NCBI RefSeq assembly: GCF_030929555.1
Contig: NZ_JAVFVT010000039.1
Span: 1-64,000 of the forward strand
DNA length: 64,000 bases
Direction of reading: 5' to 3'
From: Paenibacillus sp. LHD-117
Lineage (GTDB): Bacteria > Bacillota > Bacilli > Paenibacillales > Paenibacillaceae
Shown: positions 17,712 through 24,782 of the stretch, piece after piece
Layout: every line of letters begins with the position of its first letter
Position numbering within the stretch: position 1 is the stretch's first letter
Notes under the pieces: model-generated
Told to the model about the DNA's origin: nothing
Databases searched by the model: none
Seen by the model: the letters and a program-made list of their open reading frames with translations, nothing else
Made by a program: the position numbers and the translations under genes

Positions 17712-18752
17712 TCAGATTTCTCTTAAACTCATTGCGTAGTTATAGTCAATCGGCAGCTCATTTTGCGTCTCGATCCATGCTTTTTCTTCATGAGAATAAT
17801 CACTTATTTTTCGCGATCCAAAAGATTCAAAAGCATAATTGATCTTCTCCAGCGTCGCAAGTTCTTCATGCTCTAAAACCGTTGGATCAAATTCTTGTGC
17901 AGACCTTACCTCCATACGTACCCAACCATCATCATGCTCATGCTCGTCAATCTTAATGATGTTCATATGTTGGAGATGAGCCAACAAGATATCGTGATCC
18001 TTCGGGACCGGTCCGAATTTTAGTCTTTGATAAACAGCTCCGCTAATCGAAACGGTTTGTTTCTTGAAATAATAAAAATCAGAGAACCACAACAGCTTCA
18101 TCAGCTTAGTTTTATTAACACCAGCTCGTGTAAAGTACAAAATCATGTTTACAAATTTATCGAAATCAAATTCACGATAACCGGATAATGCAGTATGTGA
18201 GTAGCCCTTATAAAGCTTTTCAATGATTTCCTCGTCCGGAATTAATGACTCACTGTCAGTGCGTACAAGTGATTCATTTCCTCCTATCCAAGGAGCCAAA
18301 ACCTCATTGACTTTATTGAGCTCTCGCTTCGATAAAGATCCACTATTAAGGTTATAATAATCAACGATCTTACCAGGATTGTTTTGCAACTCACGGTATA
18401 TATCCAGTATCTTAGTACTCATTGCGACGCCAGGGTCAGCTTCATAACGACCAACACTCGCTGGACCGATACCGATCAATTTTGCAAATGGTCTCTTCCC
18501 TAAACTCAGATATTGACCTCGAACCGCTCGAATTTCACTTACATTCAATCCGCCGAACAGTTCATTATAAGTCTTATATATCATTTTCATTGCGTCATCG
18601 AGCAACTGTTCGTCGTGAACTTCAGATCCACAGTTCGCACAAGTTGCAACTATTACCTCGACATCAAAAGAGCGGCCATGTAAGGTATGCTTCTCCACCA
18701 CGGATTTAAGTATGCTTTCTTGTTTTTGATCACAAGCATCGCAGTATCTCAT
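17712..18752 (-). CDS. MqsA-like zinc-ribbon/HTH protein fused to a Panacea (DUF4065) domain; putative antitoxin, 346 aa
   Basis: The N-terminus holds a zinc ribbon (C4-x2-C7 ... C38-x2-C41) as in MqsA/YgiT proteins. An XRE-like HTH follows (about 70-125, with LIGIGPASVGRYEAD). Residues ~180-340 match the Panacea/SocA-type domain (ILYFTRAGVNKTKLMKLLWF ... FGPVPKDHD). Panacea domains are known to neutralise many unrelated toxins. Immediately upstream lies an MqsR-like gene, so this is most likely the antitoxin and operon repressor. The gene order is toxin first, as in mqsRA. A terminator follows the stop codon. Confidence 0.8.
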   Translation of the reverse strand: MRYCDACDQKQESILKSVVEKHTLHGRSFDVEVIVATCANCGSEVHDEQLLDDAMKMIYKTYNELFGGLNVSEIRAVRGQYLSLGKRPFAKLIGIGPASVGRYEADPGVAMSTKILDIYRELQNNPGKIVDYYNLNSGSLSKRELNKVNEVLAPWIGGNESLVRTDSESLIPDEEIIEKLYKGYSHTALSGYREFDFDKFVNMILYFTRAGVNKTKLMKLLWFSDFYYFKKQTVSISGAVYQRLKFGPVPKDHDILLAHLQHMNIIKIDEHEHDDGWVRMEVRSAQEFDPTVLEHEELATLEKINYAFESFGSRKISDYSHEEKAWIETQNELPIDYNYAMSLREI

Positions 18753-18806
18753 TGGATTTCACCATCCCTTAATTAGATTTTATGTAGGACTTCTTTATGT
18801 ACAGTT

Positions 18807-18840
18807 CATAAGAGGAGTAGCAATAATAACTCCTCTTATG
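18807..18840. promoter_or_regulatory. Inverted repeat between toxin and antitoxin genes
   Basis: CATAAGAGGAGT (18807-18818) and ACTCCTCTTATG (18829-18840) form a perfect 12-bp inverted repeat with a 10-nt spacer in the 113-bp gap. There is no U-run, so an operator for the HTH antitoxin or an mRNA processing/attenuation structure is more likely than a terminator. Confidence 0.65.
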
Positions 18841-18865
18841 TACTTAGTTATCAAATTTGTATGTA

Positions 18866-19219
18866 TCAGTATTCTGCAGGATGGAACGAAAGGCAGACGC
18901 ATAATTCGCCAGTATCAGTGCTTTTAATTTTGACTTTTACATAAGCATTCACACCATTTGGCATCGACTTCATAAAAAAGTAAATGAGTTCTCCTGAACC
19001 GTTATGGTCAGGTTCAGGCGGTTTGTATAAATCTTTCCTAGTTAGTTCCAGCAATGATTGCCATATCTCGATTGAACTAGAAAAACCAAGTTCAATTAAA
19101 TCCGCCCTTACATTACGACTTTTTCGATGAACAAAATGCCGGTAGTTTTGTCCTTTTTGGATTAGCATCTTCATTCTACTCAAAAACAATTCGATTTCCT
19201 TATCTGAATCGTTGTCCAT
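18866..19219 (-). CDS. MqsR-like toxin (putative mRNA interferase), 117 aa
   Basis: AGGAGGTG precedes ATG at 19219. The order of conserved elements matches MqsR-family toxins: a helix with an LGFS-type element (ADLIELGFSSSIEIWQSLLE), LTRKDLYK near the middle, then the terminal strand pair YVKVKIKST ... LCVCLSFHPAEY. MqsR cleaves mRNA independently of ribosomes. That activity is inferred here. It is paired with a downstream MqsA/Panacea protein. The assignment is by family resemblance, and divergence from E. coli MqsR is large. Confidence 0.65.
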   Translation of the reverse strand: MDNDSDKEIELFLSRMKMLIQKGQNYRHFVHRKSRNVRADLIELGFSSSIEIWQSLLELTRKDLYKPPEPDHNGSGELIYFFMKSMPNGVNAYVKVKIKSTDTGELCVCLSFHPAEY

Positions 19220-19244
19220 CTCCCCACACCTCCTCTCTACAGTT

Positions 19245-19253
19245 ATTATACCA
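19245..19253 (-). promoter_or_regulatory. Extended -10 promoter of the toxin-antitoxin operon
   Basis: The minus strand reads TGGTATAAT (TATAAT at 19250-19245), an extended -10 with no good -35. It sits between the toxin ribosome site and the long inverted repeat at 19254-19311, so the repeat would overlap the -35 region. Confidence 0.6.
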
Positions 19254-19311
19254 CAAACGCCCCTTAAATGATACCACTTTTATATAAGTGGTATCATTTA
19301 AGGGGCGTTTG
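19254..19311. other. 58-bp perfect inverted repeat (26-bp arms)
   Basis: The 26-bp arms at 19254-19279 and 19286-19311 are exact reverse complements around a 6-nt loop. It lies between the stop of the 95-aa gene (19316) and the toxin promoter. It can terminate the upstream minus-strand operon, although no strong U-run follows. It could also extrude as a cruciform or act as an operator over the -35 region. Confidence 0.85.
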
Positions 19312-19315
19312 ATAA

Positions 19316-19603
19316 TTAGACTTGTTGACGTTCAAGGTAAAACACCGACATCCGATTTCCTGGATGTTCAGTAAAATCAACTTGAATATTGTACTTCCTG
19401 CTCAGGCCCATTCCAATTCCATCGGCAAATCCACCGCTCGCCGTATTGAAATCAAATCGGATCGGAGGTATCCCATTATGCTCTCTAATTAGTTGCAGGA
19501 TTATTTCTACGCATTCTGCCGCAGATGCATCGTCGCTTATTCTGTACCACCCATCTTTAAAACGTTCATAACTCATCTCAGCAACTCCAATACTTATTTT
19601 CAC
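19316..19603 (-). CDS. Hypothetical protein, 95 aa
   Basis: A GTG start at 19603 overlaps the previous stop (GTGA), implying translational coupling. It is a small mixed alpha/beta protein with no recognised motif. Internal ATG (MSYERF) is an alternative start. Confidence 0.6.
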   Translation of the reverse strand: MKISIGVAEMSYERFKDGWYRISDDASAAECVEIILQLIREHNGIPPIRFDFNTASGGFADGIGMGLSRKYNIQVDFTEHPGNRMSVFYLERQQV

Positions 19604-20025
19604 TTAGCCTTGTCCAAAGTACGCCATGCCGGTGAATGGTAAGCATGTTTCTTTTCATCCCATATCATTTGAACTTCCTTGATTTCATCGTCCATTACGG
19701 TTGTGTAATTCGAAAACAGATGTTGCTCTACCCAGCGGATCTGGCTTTCCAGCACTTCAGGCTTGCCCCAGTGCTTCTCATGAAAAATTGCGTCAAAGAA
19801 AGAATTTCGAATCTTCGTTGCAATTTGTGCGATAAAATTTTGTACGCCTGGCGTTCCTTCCTTTGCCGTGATGGTAACCGTGACTAATTTATTTTCCACC
19901 ATATCCACCGGCTGCCCAACACGGATCTCAACATCACAATAGCAAACCTCAACTTCATTTTTTTCATTCCTACTAAAATTTGACCCCAAGTATGGAAATT
20001 GGAAACGATAAATACCTGAATGCAT
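19600..20025 (-). CDS. Hypothetical protein, 141 aa
   Basis: ATG at 20025 follows CAGGAGAGATGACCT. The N-terminal half is beta-rich (EVEVCYCDVEIRVGQ, VTVTITAKEG) and the C-terminal half helical. No family is recognised. It is coupled to the 95-aa gene. Confidence 0.6.
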   Translation of the reverse strand: MHSGIYRFQFPYLGSNFSRNEKNEVEVCYCDVEIRVGQPVDMVENKLVTVTITAKEGTPGVQNFIAQIATKIRNSFFDAIFHEKHWGKPEVLESQIRWVEQHLFSNYTTVMDDEIKEVQMIWDEKKHAYHSPAWRTLDKAK

Positions 20026-20106
20026 AGGTCATCTCTCCTGTCTTTGAGATTGAAGATTTTTATACTTCTCAATAATAACCATCATATCATGTAATGTCGT
20101 TCGATA

Positions 20107-20535
20107 TTATTTATCAGATTTATCTTCATCAGACTTTTTCTGCAAATCATTTTGAAAATCCTCAATGGAGCTCGTAAATCCAGCAGCCTTCATCACAGCA
20201 AAAATTTCTTCGCTGCTGTCCACTTCCTGAATTTCGTTGGCCTCCGCAAACACCCGCAAGGCTTCCGCGATGGAAATCCCATCACTTTCGTTTTCCATGG
20301 CTGCGCCGATCTTCTCCACGTTGTAGTGCTGGTCACGCAAGTCTCCAATAATAACGCCCGCATTCCAATCGGGCACACACACGAACCATTGTCCGAATGC
20401 AGCTGCACCAAAATATAGTGAAATGCCCGACCCCTTCGCGCTGATATTCAAATAGTAGTGGCTGCCGTAGTTCTTGTTGCTCCGAATCTCTCCTTGCCAT
20501 TCCTCTTTCCCGTTCCTACAATTAAACTTCATCAT
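20107..20535 (-). CDS. Hypothetical protein, possibly DUF6618-like, 142 aa
   Basis: AGGAGGAG precedes the start. The N-terminal motif FNCRNGKEEWQGEI and the GSHYYLNISAKGSG segment resemble small accessory proteins common on Firmicute plasmids and ICEs (DUF6618 by memory, low certainty). The C-terminus is acidic and lysine-rich. Function unknown. Confidence 0.6.
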   Translation of the reverse strand: MMKFNCRNGKEEWQGEIRSNKNYGSHYYLNISAKGSGISLYFGAAAFGQWFVCVPDWNAGVIIGDLRDQHYNVEKIGAAMENESDGISIAEALRVFAEANEIQEVDSSEEIFAVMKAAGFTSSIEDFQNDLQKKSDEDKSDK

Positions 20536-20558
20536 TCGTCTCGTCTCCTCCTAAAACT

Positions 20559-20796
20559 CTACTGATTTCGTTCCTGACCAATATCGCCAGCTACTTCATT
20601 TTTCAGCAGCTCAGCCGGGGCTCTTAAACCGATCGCAGGTGCTTCTGCATGCTGACAGTTGCCATCGTACTGTTCATTTCATTTCAGTAAATGCTTTATT
20701 GTTTCCAAGTTCCATACTTCAGTTTCGTCGAAATCAGGCAGTGTACGCTCATAAATCGGTCGGCTATCGCTCGTCGTAACGTTTAACGGCCGTCAT
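20559..20796 (-). pseudogene. Decayed small gene (frameshift plus in-frame TGA)
   Basis: A strong AGGAGG ribosome site precedes ATG at 20796 (MTAVKRYDER), but the frame stops after 10 codons. Another frame then reads SDSRPIYERTLPDFDETE and, after an in-frame TGA, NEQYDGNCQHAEAPAIG to the stop at 20559. Together these give a coherent ~80-residue product broken by one frameshift and one nonsense codon. Sequencing error cannot be excluded. This fills the gap between the neighbouring genes. Confidence 0.45.
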
Positions 20797-21448
20797 CGCT
20801 GCTCCTCCTCAAATAGTATTCTTGACAGGCACCACAATACCTCGGCTTAAACCCGCGTAATATCTTCGGCTCCGACCACTCATTCCCGCACTGAGGACAT
20901 AGCCCCAACGCTTCGCGTAGGATTTTAATCCTACGGACACGTATTCGATTAATGCCGCGACGGCGCTCGCCGTGCCTCGCCCAGTACCTCGGGTAATGTA
21001 TGGACATGTACTTTTTGTTTCGGTAGATGCGCGCACATTCGTCCATACAAGTTAATGCGCTCGTTCCCTTATGTTCAAATTCGGTCCCGCACACGACACA
21101 GGGACGAACTGAATCAATTCTCCGACGCTCGTTTCTCAATGGATTAATTCGGTCTTTGTTTTCTCGATAAAAAACTATGGCTGTCGTCCGATCGTATTCT
21201 GCCGCGTGTATGGGCTGGCATTCAGGACAGAAACGTTGATTTCCACCTTCCACAGTATAGTCCGTTCCACAACGTTCACATTTATCAATGCTGCCAAGAG
21301 GTCTAACCAAACCCTTGCGTTTCTTCTGCTTGTGTTCACGGTTCCGCACCTTCTGCCGTTCCGTTCGACAGGTCGGGCAATAGTACGCCCTTGGGCCGCC
21401 CTCGAAGACGGCGCTGCATTCCTGACATTTCCGCTCCATCAAGGACAT
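20783..21448 (-). CDS. Multi-zinc-ribbon protein, 221 aa
   Basis: Four Cys-pair zinc ribbons are visible: CQEC...CPTC, CERC...CPEC, CVVC...CMDEC and CPQC...CGAC. Linkers are rich in Arg/Lys, compatible with nucleic-acid binding. Such repeats are typical of uncharacterised phage and plasmid proteins. It lies directly downstream of a tiny HTH gene in an accessory operon. Confidence 0.65.
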   Translation of the reverse strand: MSLMERKCQECSAVFEGGPRAYYCPTCRTERQKVRNREHKQKKRKGLVRPLGSIDKCERCGTDYTVEGGNQRFCPECQPIHAAEYDRTTAIVFYRENKDRINPLRNERRRIDSVRPCVVCGTEFEHKGTSALTCMDECARIYRNKKYMSIHYPRYWARHGERRRGINRIRVRRIKILREALGLCPQCGNEWSEPKILRGFKPRYCGACQEYYLRRSSDDGR

Positions 21449-21457
21449 TCTATCACC

Positions 21458-21637
21458 CTATCTCTCATGGCGTCGGCTCCATTTATATTTCAGTATTTGT
21501 CCCTTGGTCCAGATTGGCCCGCTCGCTAACTGCTGAGTCGGTCCCGGAAATTTCCCGCGCGCGATGTATGTCCGCACCTGCTGCTTTTGCCAGCCAAGGA
21601 TATCAGCAGCCTCGGCCAGCCCAGCAAGCGCGGGAAC
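21458..21637 (-). CDS. Small AlpA/excisionase-like HTH protein, ~55-60 aa, start uncertain
   Basis: The minus-strand frame ending at the TAG at 21460-21458 encodes LAEAADILGWQKQQVRTYIA ... GKFPGPTQQLASGPIWTK. This is a typical AlpA/MerR-like DNA-binding fold with a wing. No ATG, GTG or TTG is in frame between the previous stop and the fold. Translation may begin at a rare codon (CTG, ATT) or by coupling to the upstream gene, whose stop codon overlaps this region. Confidence 0.55.
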   Translation of the reverse strand, partial: VPALAGLAEAADILGWQKQQVRTYIARGKFPGPTQQLASGPIWTKGQILKYKWSRRHER

Positions 21638-21993
21638 TACTTTCCCTCGCCGAATTCCTCGTCGAGTGCTTTGTTCACTGCTGCCGCCAAGTCCTCCAGA
21701 TCGACGGCTGCTGCTTGAGAAACTACAGCATGGACAGCTTCGGATCCATATTCCTCGTTCAACCCTTGGATTCTCTCATAGAGTTCTTCACCGTCGCGAG
21801 CGACCTTCTCCCACCAATCGACCGTGTCTTGACTAGCCGTGAAGTCGTAGCCGAATTCGTCTATGCGCTCGAACTGGTGGGGCTCCGTACCGTACCCATC
21901 ATAGTTACCGATCATGTCACCCAGGATATTAATTCCGTTCTCCATCCATCTTATCGTTTCAACTTTACCGGTTTCTTTGATCATCACTTTCAT
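21637..21993 (-). CDS. Hypothetical acidic protein, 118 aa
   Basis: AAAGGG with an 8-nt spacer supports the ATG at 21993 over GTG at 22002. The protein is acidic with a helical, alanine-rich C-terminus (AAAVDLEDLAAAVNKALDEE). The N-terminal MKVMIKETGKVETIRWMENG looks like a small beta domain. No function is recognised. Confidence 0.6.
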   Translation of the reverse strand: MKVMIKETGKVETIRWMENGINILGDMIGNYDGYGTEPHQFERIDEFGYDFTASQDTVDWWEKVARDGEELYERIQGLNEEYGSEAVHAVVSQAAAVDLEDLAAAVNKALDEEFGEGK

Positions 21994-22146
21994 GTTCAAC
22001 ACCCTTTCAAATACGATTTACTTTATAAATCAATTATATAACATATGTTTTACAAAGTAAATCAAAACTGAATGCGAACACGCATGTATTAAACTTTCAC
22101 CACGATGCCTAATAATCAACTTGTTCGGTGTCGTCGAACTGCGACA

Positions 22147-22296
22147 CTACTTTGGTGCATCGCCAATTTTAAAAGTGGTTTCAGTGTCGCAAGTTTGGCA
22201 AGTAATGATCAATTTATCGTTTGTCTTATCTAATACGTGTAGCTTGTCTCTGTTGCACACTCCGCAATGCAATCTATTGGTGATTGTAAAATTCAC
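22147..22296 (-). CDS. Small zinc-ribbon protein, 49 aa
   Basis: A GTG start at 22296 lies after AAGGAGTG. The product has a CGVC...CQTC four-cysteine zinc knuckle (LHCGVCNRDKLHVL, ITCQTCDTETTFKIG). It is short but compositionally typical of a real gene. Confidence 0.6.
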   Translation of the reverse strand: MNFTITNRLHCGVCNRDKLHVLDKTNDKLIITCQTCDTETTFKIGDAPK

Positions 22297-22333
22297 CTTC
22301 CACACTCCTTCACAATTTGGATTCTATAATTCA

Positions 22334-22471
22334 TTACTGTTCCTTTTTTTCGTTAATACCGTAGCTTTTATTGAGTCCACTAATAAATTTGTCCCATGCA
22401 GCCATAGCCTTCTGGTAGGCCGCTTCCGTCTCAGCTCTCAGCTCATTAAGGTTTTGGGATTTATCGCTCAT
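22334..22471 (-). CDS. Small helical protein, 45 aa
   Basis: The minus-strand frame from ATG at 22471 encodes MSDKSQNLNELRAETEAAYQ and an acidic helix to KKEQ. GGTGGT lies 7 nt upstream. It sits between the recombinase gene and the zinc-ribbon gene in the same direction. Function unknown. Confidence 0.5.
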   Translation of the reverse strand: MSDKSQNLNELRAETEAAYQKAMAAWDKFISGLNKSYGINEKKEQ

Positions 22472-22502
22472 CCTTTGCACCACCTATTCCTCTTGATTGA
22501 TG

Positions 22503-23597
22503 TCACTTCAATTCCCCATTGTTGGGTTGATACTCCTCACGTAGCTCTTCCGGCAAATTCGTGTAAGTAGTCAAATAGCGGTCATTAGCATGTGAAAGCT
22601 CCTGCTGCAGCACCAATCGGTTTCCACCAGTACGGATTGAAAGATAAACTGCATAAGTATGTCGGAATCGGTGCGGTGTTAGTGGACTGAGCTTCCGGTA
22701 TGGATCCTGTTGTTCCGCATCATGTAGATTCCCAATGTGACGCACAATCTTGTTGACGCGACTCACGTTTAAACGATCGTCGCCATCTTCTCCCTGCCCG
22801 TTTAGAAATAATGCCCGAGATCCTGGTTTCGCATCAAGTGGTCGTTCATACTCCAGGTAATCAGCTAACGCTTCTCGCGTATCCTGGTCGACGATTATCT
22901 TGTTTGTTTCGGTCCGCCCCTTGCCTCTAACCCGCTTGATTCGAAAGCGTCGTGCCGCTCTTAATGCATCTGGTTCATTTGGCTCCAGCTGGTCTATGTC
23001 GATATTAATCATCATCTCCCTTCGGATACCACTCGCCAGAAACAAATATACGATTGCGCGGTTGCGCTTTGGCCTGGCATTTTTCCGAATCGGTGGTCGT
23101 GGATCATTGGACCATTTACGCCCCTTCATAATATAGAAGCGCTCGAGCCGATCAAGCAAATTAATGAGCGATCGCAATTGCGGCTCTGATAAAGCTCGGA
23201 CGTCTGGCGCAGGAAGTTGTATGTCTTTCAGACCCTTTCCCTTCGTAGGATCCTCTGGAAGTAGATGCGGAACCTTTTCATTCAGCCATCCCATAAACAG
23301 CGAAAGATGCGCTTTATGGTTGTTGACTGTTGCGGCTGCGAAACCTGCACCGTTATCGTAAAGATCATCCAACCACTTCCGGACAACTCGTTTTGTTGCA
23401 GCGCTGATTCGATCATGACCAAGCTCATTACGAAAATATTCGATGAAGCGCTCGATCTGCTTCTTAATTTTCTGCTCAACACCCTTCGATCGTAGTCCGT
23501 GGATTTCATCCTCCAGGAACCGTTCTAACCAATAGGTAAGTGAGTCGGATCCGGCATCGTACGCAATCAAAACCTTCTGTGCCCCTTTTTTCGGCAC
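22503..23597 (-). CDS. Tyrosine recombinase (XerC/D- or integrase-like), 364 aa
   Basis: An N-terminal SAM-like core-binding domain (about 20-115) is followed by the catalytic domain with the arginine in ASGIRREM, the HRFRHT box (HxxR) and a terminal ELSHAND ... YLTTYTNL holding the histidine and nucleophilic tyrosine. Such enzymes resolve plasmid multimers or integrate elements. No attachment site was identified. A plus-strand hairpin at 23648-23671 lies just upstream of its start. Confidence 0.85.
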   Translation of the reverse strand: MPKKGAQKVLIAYDAGSDSLTYWLERFLEDEIHGLRSKGVEQKIKKQIERFIEYFRNELGHDRISAATKRVVRKWLDDLYDNGAGFAAATVNNHKAHLSLFMGWLNEKVPHLLPEDPTKGKGLKDIQLPAPDVRALSEPQLRSLINLLDRLERFYIMKGRKWSNDPRPPIRKNARPKRNRAIVYLFLASGIRREMMINIDIDQLEPNEPDALRAARRFRIKRVRGKGRTETNKIIVDQDTREALADYLEYERPLDAKPGSRALFLNGQGEDGDDRLNVSRVNKIVRHIGNLHDAEQQDPYRKLSPLTPHRFRHTYAVYLSIRTGGNRLVLQQELSHANDRYLTTYTNLPEELREEYQPNNGELK

Positions 23598-23647
23598 TTA
23601 TACCCTCTCCTTTGACCATGCTTCTCTATGGATTCTATCATGAAATG

Positions 23648-23671
23648 GGAACGGAAGGTATCTTCCGTTCC
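23648..23671 (+). terminator. Hairpin with T-run upstream of the recombinase gene
   Basis: GGAACGGAAG (23648-23657) and CTTCCGTTCC (23662-23671) pair perfectly over GTAT, followed by TAGTTTTTA on the plus strand. No plus-strand gene lies directly before it, so it may end antisense transcription or act as a leader structure. The rest of 23598-23820 holds a TTAACTAAGTTAA palindrome at 23744-23756 and no gene. Confidence 0.55.
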
Positions 23672-23820
23672 TAGTTTTTAAAAGTAGAATTTTAGGGTTT
23701 AAATGTTCCAATAAATGCATACTACTAATTAGACGGTGAAAACTTAACTAAGTTAATAGTCATTTAATTCTATTTGCAGTCATACACATAAGCGTGTCCT
23801 AATTTTGTGAATATTCGTGT

Positions 23821-23850
23821 TTGGAATAACTTTAGAAGTGAGAGTATAGA
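23821..23850 (+). promoter_or_regulatory. Promoter of the small plus-strand peptide gene
   Basis: TTGGAA at 23821-23826 and TATAGA at 23845-23850 with an 18-bp spacer, upstream of the leader minicistron and the 48-aa peptide. Confidence 0.5.
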
Positions 23851-23910
23851 ATTATGGAATAGACGTTATTCGAAAGAGAAACTGTCTATACTACTTCAAG
23901 AGAGGAGGCG

Positions 23911-23928
23911 ATGCTATTGATTGTTTGA
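23911..23928 (+). CDS. Five-residue leader minicistron (MLLIV)
   Basis: A near-perfect AGAGGAGG ribosome site (23901-23908) precedes an ATG whose frame stops after five codons. It sits 40 bp before the 48-aa peptide start and could tune its translation. Confidence 0.35.
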   Translation: MLLIV

Positions 23929-23968
23929 AGATTACCCCAAACTAAATAATAGAAAAGAGGCGGTCTGA

Positions 23969-24115
23969 ATGGACTTGTTGATTCTTCTTGGTACACTCTC
24001 CTTTCTAACTGACAAAGACAGTATTGATCTAATCAATAGCTACTTAGAATTCTTTGTCATGGTGAGAGCGGTCATAAAAAAAGATGAGACCCTCGACAAT
24101 GAGCCGAAGGTCTAA
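23969..24115 (+). CDS. Small hydrophobic peptide, candidate type I toxin, 48 aa
   Basis: AAAGAGG precedes ATG at 23969. The peptide starts MDLLILLGTLSF, has a second hydrophobic stretch (LEFFVMVRAVI) and a charged tail (KKDETLDNEPKV). This layout resembles Bacillus TxpA/BsrG-type toxins, though without close sequence similarity I can name. Its mRNA 3' region carries two hairpins (24132-24162, 24166-24197) fully overlapped by a convergent minus-strand RNA. Confidence 0.5.
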   Translation: MDLLILLGTLSFLTDKDSIDLINSYLEFFVMVRAVIKKDETLDNEPKV

Positions 24116-24195
24116 ACCCAATAGACTATCATCCTAATGACGCTTGCCGGCGTACATTAGGACAAGGAGCTTCCAGTATTCCATTACTGGAGGCT
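24076..24195 (-). ncRNA. Candidate ~120-nt antisense RNA (type I antitoxin)
   Basis: A minus-strand TATAAT (24208-24203) with a TTAGCA-like -35 predicts a start near 24195. A hairpin (AGACC at 24087-24091 with GGTCT at 24109-24113) followed by seven U residues (opposite A-run 24076-24082) predicts the end. The RNA would pair with the 3' end of the 48-aa peptide mRNA, as in RatA/txpA and SR4/bsrG. Confidence 0.5.
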
Positions 24196-24255
24196 CCTCA
24201 TCATTATAAACCCTAACTGCGGATTGCTAAACCTAGCAGCCGAAAAACGAGCTGT

Positions 24256-24291
24256 AGACCAGGCGACGCCGCGCCTTACATCGCTTGGTCT
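24256..24291. other. Imperfect 11-bp inverted repeat beside repeat island D
   Basis: AGACCAGGCGA (24256-24266) and TCGCTTGGTCT (24281-24291) match with one mispair, followed by a moderately T-rich stretch. It may be a plus-strand terminator before the island. Confidence 0.4.
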
Positions 24292-24319
24292 CACTACTAT
24301 CATCTTATTTTTGGATTAG

Positions 24320-24712
24320 AAAAATAGAACCGGCAGGAACGCTGGCCACGCACGCAGCGGCAGCCTCGACCGGCAGATCCGGATTCGGCCGGTGCCGCAG
24401 GTGGGTGCTCCCCCATCGCCGACTGCGCCTGGCCAAGGACCAGGAACGATCGCGGCAGCCGCAACCGGCAGATCCGGATCCGGCCGGTGCCGCAGCTCTC
24501 CCCATCGCCGGCTGCGCCTGGCCAAGGAGCAGGAACGATCGCGGGGCAGTAGCAACCGGAAGATCCGGATTCGGCCGGTGCCGCAACTGCTCCCCCACCG
24601 CCGGCTGCTCCTGGCCACTCCAGGAACGTCCGCGGCGTCCGGGCACTTCAACTCCGATCCCGGCGGTGCAGCAGCTGCTCCCCATCGATGGCCACGCCCG
24701 GCAATGGTCACG
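24320..24712 (+). repeat. GC-rich repeat island D, ~90-bp units
   Basis: Four core variants (near 24338, 24440, 24528 and 24619) on the plus strand are spaced 88-102 bp apart. Units contain ATCCGGATCCGGCCGG and TGGCCA palindromes. The right edge abuts the terminator of the downstream minus-strand PBECR4-like gene. Open frames here are spurious. Confidence 0.85.
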
Positions 24713-24720
24713 TTACAACG

Positions 24721-24770
24721 AAAAAAAGCCACTGATCCTTTAGGTTATCTTCCTACTGGTCTTGGCTTTT
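24721..24770 (-). terminator. Intrinsic terminator of the PBECR4-like gene
   Basis: TGGCTTTT (24763-24770) pairs with AAAAGCCA (24724-24731) with further imperfect pairing inside. On the minus strand the transcript ends in a U-run opposite 24721-24727. It directly borders repeat island D. Confidence 0.7.
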
Positions 24771-24782
24771 AAATAATACCTA

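Noticed and set aside
21391-22041. 216-aa plus-strand frame
   Set aside because: It lies opposite the HTH and 118-aa minus-strand genes, with low-quality composition and no ribosome site.
22121-22570. 149-aa plus-strand frame
   Set aside because: It is antisense to two well-supported small minus-strand genes (22147-22296, 22334-22471) and the end of the recombinase gene, and has no ribosome site.
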